From NCBI GenBank assembly GCA_945883615.1, contig CAMCYB010000065.1:1-7187 (forward strand): a stretch of 7,187 nt of DNA. The letters are read 5' to 3'. Position numbers and translations under genes: made by a program. Each line of letters begins with the position of its first letter. The first letter of the stretch is position 1. Under the pieces are notes generated by a model that had not been told where the DNA came from, made no database searches, and saw nothing but the letters and a program-made list of their open reading frames with translations. Shown here piece by piece: positions 1 to 6,800 of this stretch. The stretch comes from Bordetella parapertussis. GTDB taxonomy: Bacteria > Pseudomonadota > Gammaproteobacteria > Burkholderiales > Burkholderiaceae_B.

Positions 1-237
1 ACCGAGCAAGCGATCAGAGCCCATCTGGTGATCTGCTTCATGGGTCTGATGATGAGCAAATATCTCGAACTCAAAACTGGCCAGTCGACCCGACAAATAC
101 GCGATCAGCTTTGGAAGGTTCACGAGGCTCATCTGCTCGATGAGCGCACCGGCCAGACGCACGTGATGCAAATGAATGCGCGCGAACTGGGAAATTCAGA
201 ACTGATTGATCTTCTGGAACCCGTTTGTACGCACTAA
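1..237 (+). CDS. IS1634/IS4-type DDE transposase, C-terminal fragment
   Basis: The reading frame is open from base 1 to a TAA at 235-237, so the gene begins outside the window and only about 78 C-terminal residues are present. The start TEQAIRAHLVICFMGLMM, followed by KYLELKTG and IRDQLWKV, is typical of the segment after the catalytic Glu in IS1634-like members of the IS4 superfamily (RxEDxIRAHLxICF). The DDE residues themselves would lie upstream. The protein would cut and join the ends of its own element. It is convergent with blh, whose stop lies 100 bp away. The element's terminal inverted repeat should fall within about 238-336, but its partner end is outside the window and I cannot fix the boundary. 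The local base composition looks more GC-rich than the crt genes. The family call is from remembered motifs; whether the full gene is intact cannot be seen. Confidence 0.8.
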   Translation, partial: TEQAIRAHLVICFMGLMMSKYLELKTGQSTRQIRDQLWKVHEAHLLDERTGQTHVMQMNARELGNSELIDLLEPVCTH

Positions 238-336
238 ATGGCAGAAGTCAGGTGGAAGGTGACAGTTTGACAAAACTTAAACAAACACGCGCCCAATACT
301 GTCTAAAAACACAAACTGACTAATCTTTGCGCGTCT

Positions 337-1224
337 TTATTGTTTGAGTCGAACATGTGCCAGGGCAATCAGTATCATGTGTGGAACGGTTACTGCCGCA
401 AGCCCAATAAAGACCAATTTTAAAATCAGTGAATCGATTGGTAATGCGGACCAAAAAAAATAAAGAATTGCGATCAAAATTAAAGTCAGTACAGTGTAGA
501 CAAGTGCCATACGCAGTAGGCGAGGGCGTACCTTTGGGTCTGCGTAACGTAATAAGCCTGACAAATGGCGCGGGCTGTGTAACAGGCAAAAGTATAGGGT
601 AAAGTAAACAAGCGGCGAGGCTGCATAAGCCAAAGTAAGCAACCCTGCATACTCAAGCACTGATAACCACTTGTGCTGATAACTTGCTACGACAATTAGC
701 ACGGCCATTGCACAGATGATTGCCCACACGGGTAAAGCAAGCGAGTAAGCCAGTGACCCACCGCCAGCGCCAGAAAGCTGTGTAAAAATGAAGGCCACGT
801 TTTCTGTGTGAAAAGCAATGGGCATTAATATCAACAGTACCCCTGCGCAAATTCTTAACCACATGCTTTGATCGTGCTTCCAATCACCTGAAAAATGCCA
901 GGCGCTAATCGCTAAAAAGACCATTAAGCTGGTTACCGGAAACAACAGCCACGTAAAAACAACAAGGCCTGCAATCAATAGGTAAATAACATTAAAAATA
1001 ATCGCTTGTTTAGGTGTTTGGCTAAAGCCTACCAACTCGGCTACCCAAGGGTCTAGCGCCCCATGGGGTAAGCCAAGCAAAATAACCATCACAGCTAAAC
1101 CGAATATTTGTAGTGTGGGTGAAACCAAATCAGGCATCACCACCCAAAATGCAGCCACTACAAAAGCAACGATAGGAAAAACTAAGCGTTCAAATGTGGG
1201 TGGCGGTGTTGATGTTTTCATCAT
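337..1224 (-). CDS. blh: Brp/Blh-family beta-carotene 15,15'-dioxygenase
   Basis: This integral membrane enzyme cleaves beta-carotene at the central double bond with O2 to give two all-trans retinals, the last step before rhodopsin assembly. The product is 295 aa and very hydrophobic, with several predicted membrane helices. It carries the conserved histidines expected to hold the catalytic iron: H54 in GLPHGALD, H110 in SAWHFSGDW, H216 and H220 in LHSPRH, and H282 in VPHM. The spacing of the first four matches the His residues implicated in the characterised marine Blh (about 21, 78, 188 and 192 there, with a short extra N-terminus here). The ATG lies in an ATGATGA overlap with the crtY stop (4 nt), so translation is probably coupled. 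The second ATG one codon later is an equally possible start. There is no good Shine-Dalgarno and no clear intrinsic terminator downstream. It is the last gene of the operon. Confidence 0.95.
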   Translation of the reverse strand: MMKTSTPPPTFERLVFPIVAFVVAAFWVVMPDLVSPTLQIFGLAVMVILLGLPHGALDPWVAELVGFSQTPKQAIIFNVIYLLIAGLVVFTWLLFPVTSLMVFLAISAWHFSGDWKHDQSMWLRICAGVLLILMPIAFHTENVAFIFTQLSGAGGGSLAYSLALPVWAIICAMAVLIVVASYQHKWLSVLEYAGLLTLAYAASPLVYFTLYFCLLHSPRHLSGLLRYADPKVRPRLLRMALVYTVLTLILIAILYFFWSALPIDSLILKLVFIGLAAVTVPHMILIALAHVRLKQ

Positions 1225-2375
1225 CTATTGTTAGTTCGGCGTGCAAGCAGTGCTTTGATAAAAGGTACTTTAGGTAGGTTGGCAATAATATGTATGCAGT
1301 CAAGCAATGAGGCTTGATCGTTCATAAATCGAATAAAACGATCTGGTTTTGTTTTGCCCAGAAGACTGTCAAAGAGAACAGGTGCTAAGGCAGGTTGCTT
1401 TTTAATAACCTGCAAAAAAAGTTGATCCATCTGGCGTATTAAAAAAACAGAGACTGTTTGAGGTAAAAGCTCACCCTTTTCACAATACAGTTTGGCACAC
1501 TGTTCGGCCCATCGTTGAATACGCAAAAAACCATACCCAGATGAAGGGCGCAGGGCCCCACCACGCATACCTGCTCGCATAGGTTGGGGCGAGCCTGAAG
1601 GTGCTTCATCAGGCAACCCCATAGGCAGGTTGCCGTACTCAGTGCGAACGATCTGAGCTTGAGCCCAGCCACGCTTTTGCAGTAAACGATCAAGCTCAAT
1701 TTGTAGGTCTGCCTGAGTGGGTACCTTGCTTGCAAAAACAGTGACTTCAATAAGCAGTTGACGTTCACTAAAAGGCAAAAGGTAAGTAAAACAAAACTCA
1801 CCCTTTAACAGTCGCATATCTGTCATCAGTTCTACTTGTAATTCATTTATGTGGAAAGGTTGATCTAATAAAATTTCGACACCCAGAAAGCTTTGTATGA
1901 GCGTTGATTCACCAATAAGGCTAGAGGGTGGGGGGCGCGTGTCAATGACTTGTTGAGCGATGTAAGTAGCCGAGTCAGTCACAATTTGCCAACCGGCTTG
2001 ATGAAATTCGACGGTTTTAACTGCCTGCCCGAGCGCTAAATTTATTTCGGAACAGTCTTGAATGACTGACTGGCTTTTTTTATAAAAATCGCCCGATCGT
2101 ACATATTGATAACGAAAATCGCGATGGCTTCGAGATTCTTTTAGCTGGTTTTGAAGACCAAACGACCATTCTGGCCATAAACAATTAACCCAATCAGACA
2201 GTGAGTGTTGAATCGGTGCCCAAAAACACCAGCTTCTATCGTCTTGGTAGGCAGTGCGGGGTTCTATGATGACGACTGACGTGTTAACGTTTTTTTTTGC
2301 AAGTTCTCTGGCTAACGACAAACCTGCGCACCCACCACCAAGAATCGCTAAGTCAACAGGTATTGTCGGAATCAT
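1221..2375 (-). CDS. crtY: Lycopene beta-cyclase (CrtY type)
   Basis: This FAD-dependent flavoprotein cyclises both ends of lycopene to give beta-carotene, without net redox change. The 384-aa length from this start is usual for proteobacterial CrtY. The N-terminal dinucleotide fold is seen as DLAILGGGCAGLSLA (GxGxxG at residues 13-18). RSWCFW follows near 47-52, and the cyclase motif FTYLLPFSERQLLIEVT spans 196-212 with the presumed catalytic Glu at 210. The conserved Gly-rich patch GMRGGALRPSSGYGF is near 269-283. The usual IDGRGP block reads IDTRPPP here (144-150), a mild variant. The frame is open further upstream, to a start at 2471, but that would overlap crtB by 100 bp. The ATG at 2375 overlaps the crtB stop by 4 nt (ATGA) and places the FAD motif at the normal distance from the N-terminus, so I chose it. 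Confidence 0.93.
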   Translation of the reverse strand: MIPTIPVDLAILGGGCAGLSLARELAKKNVNTSVVIIEPRTAYQDDRSWCFWAPIQHSLSDWVNCLWPEWSFGLQNQLKESRSHRDFRYQYVRSGDFYKKSQSVIQDCSEINLALGQAVKTVEFHQAGWQIVTDSATYIAQQVIDTRPPPSSLIGESTLIQSFLGVEILLDQPFHINELQVELMTDMRLLKGEFCFTYLLPFSERQLLIEVTVFASKVPTQADLQIELDRLLQKRGWAQAQIVRTEYGNLPMGLPDEAPSGSPQPMRAGMRGGALRPSSGYGFLRIQRWAEQCAKLYCEKGELLPQTVSVFLIRQMDQLFLQVIKKQPALAPVLFDSLLGKTKPDRFIRFMNDQASLLDCIHIIANLPKVPFIKALLARRTNNR

Positions 2376-3298
2376 GCCGTAGTCGTTTTTTGAACACCAA
2401 AGCAGTTTTGTAAGTCTTGATGCAGAGCTGGGTCGTGTTCTGCAGATGACCACTGCGTCAAAAAACGCCAAGCATGATGACTAAGAGCCTTGCTTGCGCA
2501 ATAGACTTTACGAGATTGAGGCACCACAGCGCGACGGTTCCATGAGCAGTAATCGGCTTCAGCGACAACTTCACCAATTTCACGATACACCTTAGCGGCT
2601 ACCACAATGCCATATCGCGCTGAAGGCGGCAGGTAACCCACGCCAGCCAGACCGCTTTGATAATAGACGTCGGCGAGTTTCAGCATGCGTTGTGTGGCTT
2701 GTTGTAGCGTTTGTTGTTGCTTTAGATTGGGGTTTAATACATCAGCGGCTGAAAGACCGCCAAGCCAATTAGCGGGAAGGTAAACGCGACCTTTAGCAGC
2801 ATCTTCACCCACGTCGCGCGCAATGTTTGTTAATTGCATAGCAATGCCTAGATCAATCGCGAAAGGCCATGCGTTGGTGTCACGAACATCTAAAATAAAG
2901 CACATCATTAAACCCACCGTGCCCGCTACTTCAAAGGCATAGTGCAGTAACTCAGCTTCATCTTTTATCATGCGCGTTGATAAGTCTGAATGAACACCAC
3001 TGATGAGCGACTCTACCGGTGCAAAAGGCATCGAAAGCTCTTGCATCAGTGCAATCGTATTCATGACGCACGGCTTTGATGAATGGCCGCGTTGTAGTGA
3101 ATGTTTTAGTTGCTTGATTTCATTTGCAGCATTGTGTTGATCAGAACTTTCATCAACTAAGTCGTCTACGTAGCGACAAAACGCATACAAACGGGCAGCA
3201 CGCGAACGATAAGTTGAACCAAGCAGTCGACTAGCGAAATAAAAGCTGCGCCCGTGAGATCTGAGTACAGCAATGGCTTGGTCATTTGTAAATGTCAT
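2372..3298 (-). CDS. crtB: Phytoene synthase
   Basis: CrtB condenses two GGPP head to head, via prephytoene diphosphate, to 15-cis-phytoene, the committed step of the pathway. It is a soluble or membrane-associated all-helical trans-isoprenyl synthase. From this start the product is 308 aa, typical of the family. Seen motifs: SFYFASRLL near residues 18-26; the first Asp-rich Mg2+ site YVDDLVDE (D45, D46, D49); and the second, NIARDVGEDAAKGRVYLP, with D162 and D166. The frame can also start at a TTG (3313) that overlaps the crtI stop as TTGA and adds MSSQT. I prefer the ATG at 3298 because it is the stronger codon and similarity to the family begins only around AVLRSHGRSF, but the overlap pattern seen at the next two junctions makes the TTG a real alternative. 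Neither start has a strong Shine-Dalgarno. Confidence 0.94.
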   Translation of the reverse strand: MTFTNDQAIAVLRSHGRSFYFASRLLGSTYRSRAARLYAFCRYVDDLVDESSDQHNAANEIKQLKHSLQRGHSSKPCVMNTIALMQELSMPFAPVESLISGVHSDLSTRMIKDEAELLHYAFEVAGTVGLMMCFILDVRDTNAWPFAIDLGIAMQLTNIARDVGEDAAKGRVYLPANWLGGLSAADVLNPNLKQQQTLQQATQRMLKLADVYYQSGLAGVGYLPPSARYGIVVAAKVYREIGEVVAEADYCSWNRRAVVPQSRKVYCASKALSHHAWRFLTQWSSAEHDPALHQDLQNCFGVQKTTTA

Positions 3299-3309
3299 CG
3301 TTTGTGAAC

Positions 3310-4794
3310 TCAACCCGCTTCTGGAAGTAAACGATCAACCACTTTAGCTGACGACAAAACACCGGGTAGACCCGCTCCTGGGTGCGTGCCGGCACCCACT
3401 AAAAACAGATTAGATGGGCCTTCGCCCCGATTGTGAAACCGGAACCACGCCGATTGGCTAAAAAGCGGCGACACTGAAAAACCTGCGCCATCTGGCGACA
3501 AGTAGCGGTGCTCAAAATCAACTGGCGTCATAAAAAATTGGCTCACAATTGTTTGGCGCAAGCCTGGTAATGTGGTTTTATCAAGCGCATCGATCACGCG
3601 TTGAGCCAACTCTGGGCCCGATTCTTTCCAATCAACATTGCCTTGCAAATTGGGTACCGGTACAAGCGCATAGAAACTGTCACAATTTGGCGGTGCAAAG
3701 CTGGCATCGGTCGCGGTGGGGCGATGCAAATAAATTGAAAAATCGTCAGCCAGTATTTTGCGATTAAAGATATCGTTTAAGAGCTCTCGGTAACGTGGCC
3801 CCATCCAGATGGTGTGATGTGCAACATCTGGGTATTGACGGGTCGTACCGAAAAATAAAACAAACAGCCCCATTGATTTTTTCCAGCGGTTTGCTTTGAT
3901 GCGAGCTGACAACTTAACGTCTTCTTTTGGCAGTAAGTTGTTGTATAGATGCACTGGATCAACATTTGAAATGACCCAGTCAGCCGGTAGTGATTCAAGA
4001 TGACCGTCAGTCGTTTGAATGTTAACGCTTTGAATTTGGCCCGATAGATTAGGCAATGACGTAACTGTTGTATTGAGCCTGATTTCAATGCCTTGCTCAA
4101 TCATTAACTTTTCGAAGGCGTCAACTAACGCACCCGTTCCGCCCATTGCAAAATGTACACCATGGGCTTGTTCTAAAAAGTGAATCAACCCATAAATGCT
4201 TGTTGTATCAAAAGGGTTGCCACCCACCAAAAGCGGTTGTATTGAAAATGCTTGTCGTAAATAATCACTTTTAAGATAGCGACACACCATTTGCCAAACG
4301 GTTTGCCAAGCACGCAATTTGGCTAAGTGCGGTATTTGAGCAAACATAAAAGCCATGCTTTCAAATGATCGATCTGATAGTTTGGTAAAGCCGATGTCGT
4401 ACATCTTGCGTGAGTGCGCCAACAAACGATGATAGCCCTCGACATCGTCTGGATTAATACGCCGAATTTCAGCCAGCGTATCTTCTAGCGTTCCACCGTA
4501 ATCAAAATGGTTGCCATCAGCAAACTCAAATCGATACCAAGGTTTAAGAGGCACCAACGTCACGTAATCTTTAAGTGACTTACCAAACAACCCAAATAAC
4601 TCTTCAAACAGAAACGGTGCAGTTAAAACGGTTGGACCCGCATCGTGTTTAAAACCATCACGCTCAAATACTTGTGCTCTGCCCCCTAAGCGTGGGCAAC
4701 GGTCAACCAAAGTTACGTTGTGGCCTTTAGCACGCGCACGTATCGCTGCAGCCATGCCACCAAAGCCACCCCCTATAACAATCACATGGCTCAT
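3310..4794 (-). CDS. crtI: Phytoene desaturase (lycopene-forming, CrtI type)
   Basis: This FAD-dependent carotene desaturase introduces the four double bonds that turn phytoene into all-trans lycopene; as the only desaturase in the cassette it probably does all steps. The 494-aa length is normal. The N-terminal Rossmann fold is VIVIGGGFGGMAAA (GxGxxG at 8-13) with the ribose-binding acid D31, followed by LGGRA (36-40) and HDAGPT (50-55), all hallmarks of CrtI. The C-terminal bacterial-type desaturase signature GAGTHPGAGLPGVLSSAKV is present (467-485). It starts 23 nt after the crtE stop with only a weak GAG-type ribosome site, and its stop lies 11 nt before the chosen crtB ATG, or overlaps the alternative TTG. 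A fully saturated-substrate variant such as a hydroxyneurosporene desaturase is unlikely in this context. Confidence 0.96.
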   Translation of the reverse strand: MSHVIVIGGGFGGMAAAIRARAKGHNVTLVDRCPRLGGRAQVFERDGFKHDAGPTVLTAPFLFEELFGLFGKSLKDYVTLVPLKPWYRFEFADGNHFDYGGTLEDTLAEIRRINPDDVEGYHRLLAHSRKMYDIGFTKLSDRSFESMAFMFAQIPHLAKLRAWQTVWQMVCRYLKSDYLRQAFSIQPLLVGGNPFDTTSIYGLIHFLEQAHGVHFAMGGTGALVDAFEKLMIEQGIEIRLNTTVTSLPNLSGQIQSVNIQTTDGHLESLPADWVISNVDPVHLYNNLLPKEDVKLSARIKANRWKKSMGLFVLFFGTTRQYPDVAHHTIWMGPRYRELLNDIFNRKILADDFSIYLHRPTATDASFAPPNCDSFYALVPVPNLQGNVDWKESGPELAQRVIDALDKTTLPGLRQTIVSQFFMTPVDFEHRYLSPDGAGFSVSPLFSQSAWFRFHNRGEGPSNLFLVGAGTHPGAGLPGVLSSAKVVDRLLPEAG

Positions 4795-4817
4795 ATGCGC
4801 TCGCAGTTTAACTGTGC

Positions 4818-5681
4818 TTATTCATTAATTGTTAGCGCTAGTTTCTCACAAAGAGGAATGAAGCATGCCCCGCTATTTGCAGGTAACTGAGAGGCATAAT
4901 TTATAGCTTGGTTCAAATGATCATTCGCTAATTGGTTTGCTTGGGTTAGAGCATTGGGGCGATCAAGACCCTTATCATGTAAAACACTCAAAATATTATT
5001 CTTGTGTTGAGACAAGTCATCTTGCTCGTCGCTCAAATCATCAGCAATTTGGTATGCCACAGCAAACGATTCACCCGCAGCTTTTGCGATAGGTATTGCA
5101 GCAGTTTGGTCTGCACTGATCATGACCAGTTCAAACGGCAGGGCAAGCAAACTACCTGATTTGCCTTTTGCAATATCGAGATAAGTTTTAACGTTTAAAT
5201 GTTGCGTTTTCGAGGTCAAATCGAGAGATTGTCCTGAAATCAAATCGCTCGTACGCTGATGCAGGTGAGCGAGTAGCTGTGTTGCATGCACGGTTACTTG
5301 AGAAATGGCGCGATAAGCGGCTGACAACATTAATGTACCGGCACATAGCGCTGAATTTACGTCATATTTAAACCAAGCGGCTTCACGACCACGGCGCATT
5401 TTGTCACCGTCTTGAATATCGTCGTGAAGGAGTGAGGCGTTGTGAATGAGTTCACAACTGGCAGCCAGAGCAAGACAAATATCTTTATTTAAGCTAAGCG
5501 CGGTACCTGCACTCAGGGCAAGTTTTGCTCTTAATCGGGCACCACCGCTTTCTAGGTGGTAACGAATGACTGAAGCCAATCTTTCCGCTGCAACCTCACC
5601 AATTGCTTGCTGCATAAAAAGCTCATTAGCTTGAAGAAGTGATTCAAGATTTGAGCCTGAATCAGTATTAATTGTTGTCAT
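4818..5681 (-). CDS. crtE: Geranylgeranyl diphosphate synthase (polyprenyl synthetase family)
   Basis: CrtE extends allylic diphosphates with IPP to C20 GGPP, feeding CrtB. From the ATG at 5681 the product is 287 aa. The first Asp-rich motif is LLHDDIQDGDKMRRGR (D87, D88, D91) and the second is YQIADDLSDEQDD (D214, D215, D218); KGKSG near 171-175 is the usual basic site between them. Two features differ from classic proteobacterial CrtE. The first Asp motif is the short DDxxD form without the two-residue insertion, and the IPP-binding GGKRxR motif reads GGARLR (46-51), losing the lysine. Chain length is therefore inferred from context. A longer frame begins at TTG 5696, but that codon lies inside the T-tract of the terminator, so the ATG, with a GAGTG box about 8 nt upstream, is preferred. 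There is no obvious promoter of its own. Confidence 0.92.
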   Translation of the reverse strand: MTTINTDSGSNLESLLQANELFMQQAIGEVAAERLASVIRYHLESGGARLRAKLALSAGTALSLNKDICLALAASCELIHNASLLHDDIQDGDKMRRGREAAWFKYDVNSALCAGTLMLSAAYRAISQVTVHATQLLAHLHQRTSDLISGQSLDLTSKTQHLNVKTYLDIAKGKSGSLLALPFELVMISADQTAAIPIAKAAGESFAVAYQIADDLSDEQDDLSQHKNNILSVLHDKGLDRPNALTQANQLANDHLNQAINYASQLPANSGACFIPLCEKLALTINE

Positions 5682-5694
5682 GTGCACGTCACTC

Positions 5695-5731
5695 AAAAAA
5701 AACCCCCAGTCATACGTGCTGACTGGGGGTT
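5695..5731 (-). terminator. Intrinsic terminator between the rhodopsin gene and crtE
   Basis: Read on the minus strand, a perfect 12-bp stem (AACCCCCAGTCA pairing with TGACTGGGGGTT, arms 5720-5731 and 5701-5712) encloses a 7-nt loop. Its last two T residues run into a tract of eight T (5702-5695). The stem starts about 40 nt after the rhodopsin stop and ends about 14 nt before the crtE ATG. It should end most rhodopsin transcripts and let a minority read through into the carotenoid genes. The plus-strand side lacks a T-tract, so it works in one direction only. Confidence 0.93.
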
Positions 5732-5771
5732 AGGTCGCGCCAGAGTCAGACTATTGGCGTTTGACGTAAAG

Positions 5772-6518
5772 TTAAGCCGATGCGTTTGATTTGCGAACTG
5801 CAATCATGAAAATCATAACGCCGAACACGGCCTTAGCGACGACGTCAGCGATGGTGTAACCCACTTCGATTACGGCCATTGCTGCACCACCAGATAAAGT
5901 CATGACAAACGGTGCAAAATAAACAACTGGGTAGAAGCACCATGACAAGATCACAACCCAACGTGCAGCGCTGATTAAACCACGAACATCTGGTGCTTGC
6001 TTAGAAATTGAATCAGACAGGCCTGAAAACAATGTAATAACAATGTACAAGAAAGGAATTATTGACAACGCGCCCCAAATGAAGCGGGTGCTGTCAATAC
6101 CACCAGACACTTCGCCTGGGTAACCAAGAATGATCATTAATGCTGCAGCTGAACCGAGCTTAACGCTCTTACTAACTGTTTCTGCTTTGCTTAAACCCAT
6201 CACTAAAATCAGTTCGATGAGCAACAAGGGAACGGTTAACAACCAGTCAACATAGCGATAAGCAACGTTAAATGGCACGCCTGTAGCGGTGACAACACCA
6301 TTTACTGCGGTGTAGGCTTCGCCCCAGCTTGCGAAAATACGCAAGTAATGATAACCAGCGATGAATGTGACAAGGCCAGTAATGATTAAAGCTGTTTTGT
6401 ACTGTTTTGAAACTTGTGGAAGGCTAAGCCAGAAAAATATGGTGGATGCCAAGAAGGCGGCTGTGCCAAAAGAGAAGGCGTTATAAATCAGCTCATATTG
6501 ACCGAATGTTAATTGCAT
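5772..6518 (-). CDS. Xanthorhodopsin-like light-driven proton pump (proteorhodopsin family)
   Basis: This seven-helix retinal protein of the inner membrane exports protons in light. The product is 248 aa with helices near 9-31, 41-61, 86-108, 119-136, 144-168, 184-207 and 211-241. No cleavable signal peptide is apparent. Key residues: R88, proton acceptor D91 and T95 in RYVDWLLTVP; proton donor E102; L99 at the green/blue tuning site; and D225 and Schiff-base K229 in DVVAK. W193, Y196 and P197 line the retinal pocket. H57 in GYHYLR pairs with D91; the 34-residue spacing equals H62-D96 of xanthorhodopsin and is longer than in marine proteorhodopsin. GYPGEV and RFIWGALS are also xanthorhodopsin-like, and G149 aligns with bacteriorhodopsin W138, the antenna fenestration position. 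Translation starts at ATG 6518 after a GGAG box. Chloride or sodium pumping is unlikely given the D-T-E triad. Confidence 0.96.
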   Translation of the reverse strand: MQLTFGQYELIYNAFSFGTAAFLASTIFFWLSLPQVSKQYKTALIITGLVTFIAGYHYLRIFASWGEAYTAVNGVVTATGVPFNVAYRYVDWLLTVPLLLIELILVMGLSKAETVSKSVKLGSAAALMIILGYPGEVSGGIDSTRFIWGALSIIPFLYIVITLFSGLSDSISKQAPDVRGLISAARWVVILSWCFYPVVYFAPFVMTLSGGAAMAVIEVGYTIADVVAKAVFGVMIFMIAVRKSNASA

Positions 6519-6527
6519 TTGGAAGAT

Positions 6528-6531
6528 CTCC
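6528..6531 (-). promoter_or_regulatory. Ribosome binding site of the rhodopsin gene
   Basis: On the minus strand GGAG lies 9 nt before the ATG at 6518. It is the clearest Shine-Dalgarno in the cassette; the crt and blh starts have weak sites or depend on overlap with the preceding gene. This fits a much higher synthesis rate for the pump than for the enzymes. Confidence 0.8.
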
Positions 6532-6606
6532 GTGAATTAGTTCTATTGTATTTACCATTCCGAAGGCCCAATAAAAAGGAGACAATAAGTCGACTTTTTT
6601 GTGGCA

Positions 6607-6634
6607 GGTTAATCGTCTGGAACTGTGATTAACC
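6607..6634. promoter_or_regulatory. Perfect 8-bp inverted repeat at the candidate rhodopsin transcription start
   Basis: GGTTAATC (6607-6614) and GATTAACC (6627-6634) form a perfect dyad with a 12-bp spacer, so the half-site centres are 20 bp (two helical turns) apart. It abuts the candidate -10 box and would cover the start point near 6628. This geometry suits an operator for a dimeric regulator. As RNA it could also form an 8-bp hairpin at the very 5' end of the leader. No T-tract follows, so it is not an intrinsic terminator. The regulator is unknown. Confidence 0.45.
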
Positions 6635-6662
6635 ATAATAATAATTTGATTTTATGCCTCAA
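6635..6662 (-). promoter_or_regulatory. Candidate sigma70 promoter for the rhodopsin gene
   Basis: On the minus strand TTGAGG (6662-6657), a 16-bp AT-rich spacer and TATTAT (6640-6635) give a -35/-10 pair with 4 and 5 matches to consensus. The start would be near 6628, leaving a leader of about 110 nt before the rhodopsin ATG. Other weak candidates exist closer to the gene (TACAAT near 6545-6550) and further upstream (a TTGACA near 6697-6702 without a good -10), so the assignment is tentative. Confidence 0.4.
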
Positions 6663-6744
6663 ATCTCTTTTTGTACACGAGATTTGTAAGGTTTGTGTCA
6701 AAAAAAACAAGTTGTAGAAAAATTGCCACAGCTTCAAAAGTCAT
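6652..6744 (-). CDS. Possible 30-residue leader ORF upstream of the rhodopsin
   Basis: On the minus strand an ATG at 6744 is preceded by AAGAGGG with 7 nt spacing, one of the best ribosome sites in the window. It opens a 30-codon frame beginning MTFEAVAIFLQ and ending in a TAA at 6652. I recognise no family. The frame overlaps the candidate promoter, so both cannot be used by the same transcript: if it is translated, a transcript starting upstream of 6750 must exist. It may be a chance ORF in AT-rich intergenic DNA. Confidence 0.15.
   Translation of the reverse strand: MTFEAVAIFLQLVFFDTNLTNLVYKKRFEA
6660..6686. promoter_or_regulatory. Perfect 8-bp inverted repeat over the candidate -35 region
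   Basis: CAAATCTC (6660-6667) and GAGATTTG (6679-6686) form a perfect dyad with an 11-bp spacer. Its promoter-proximal arm overlaps the candidate -35 box and the rest lies just upstream, where an activator or repressor could contact RNA polymerase. The half-site differs from that of the repeat at 6607-6634, so two different regulators or chance are both possible. AT-rich DNA yields short dyads fairly often. Confidence 0.35.
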
Positions 6745-6800
6745 GCTGTCACCCTCTTAGACTAAACACTCATAAACATATAACGAAAAATGTAGGTGAC

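Noticed and set aside
238..336. Possible blh terminator or IS right end in the spacer (CAGTTTG/CAAACTG at 263-269 and 312-318; ACGCGC/GCGCGT at 287-292 and 329-334)
   Set aside because: The arms are 6-7 bp, far apart and without a suitable T-tract; the IS boundary cannot be set without the other end of the element.
320..883. Two minus-strand ORFs of 89 and 76 codons (320-589, 653-883)
   Set aside because: They lie wholly or mostly inside blh in another frame of the same strand and show no domain or membrane pattern; blh has clear family motifs.
1439..1801. 120-codon minus-strand ORF
   Set aside because: It is inside crtY in another frame, has no recognisable motif, and the crtY frame carries the conserved cyclase blocks here.
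2376..2471. Extended N-terminus of crtY starting at 2471
   Set aside because: It would overlap crtB by 100 bp and adds 32 residues before the FAD motif; the ATG at 2375 gives the usual length and an ATGA junction.
3549..4100. ORFs of 72 codons (+, 3549-3767) and 107 codons (-, 3777-4100)
   Set aside because: Both overlap crtI, which has family sequence throughout; the translations look like out-of-frame readings.
5682..5696. TTG start for crtE at 5696
   Set aside because: The codon is part of the T-tract of the intrinsic terminator; the ATG at 5681 is a better start.
6587..6596. 10-bp palindrome AAGTCGACTT in the rhodopsin leader, followed by T residues on the plus strand
   Set aside because: It has no loop, so it cannot form a terminator hairpin, and no plus-strand gene ends there; probably chance.
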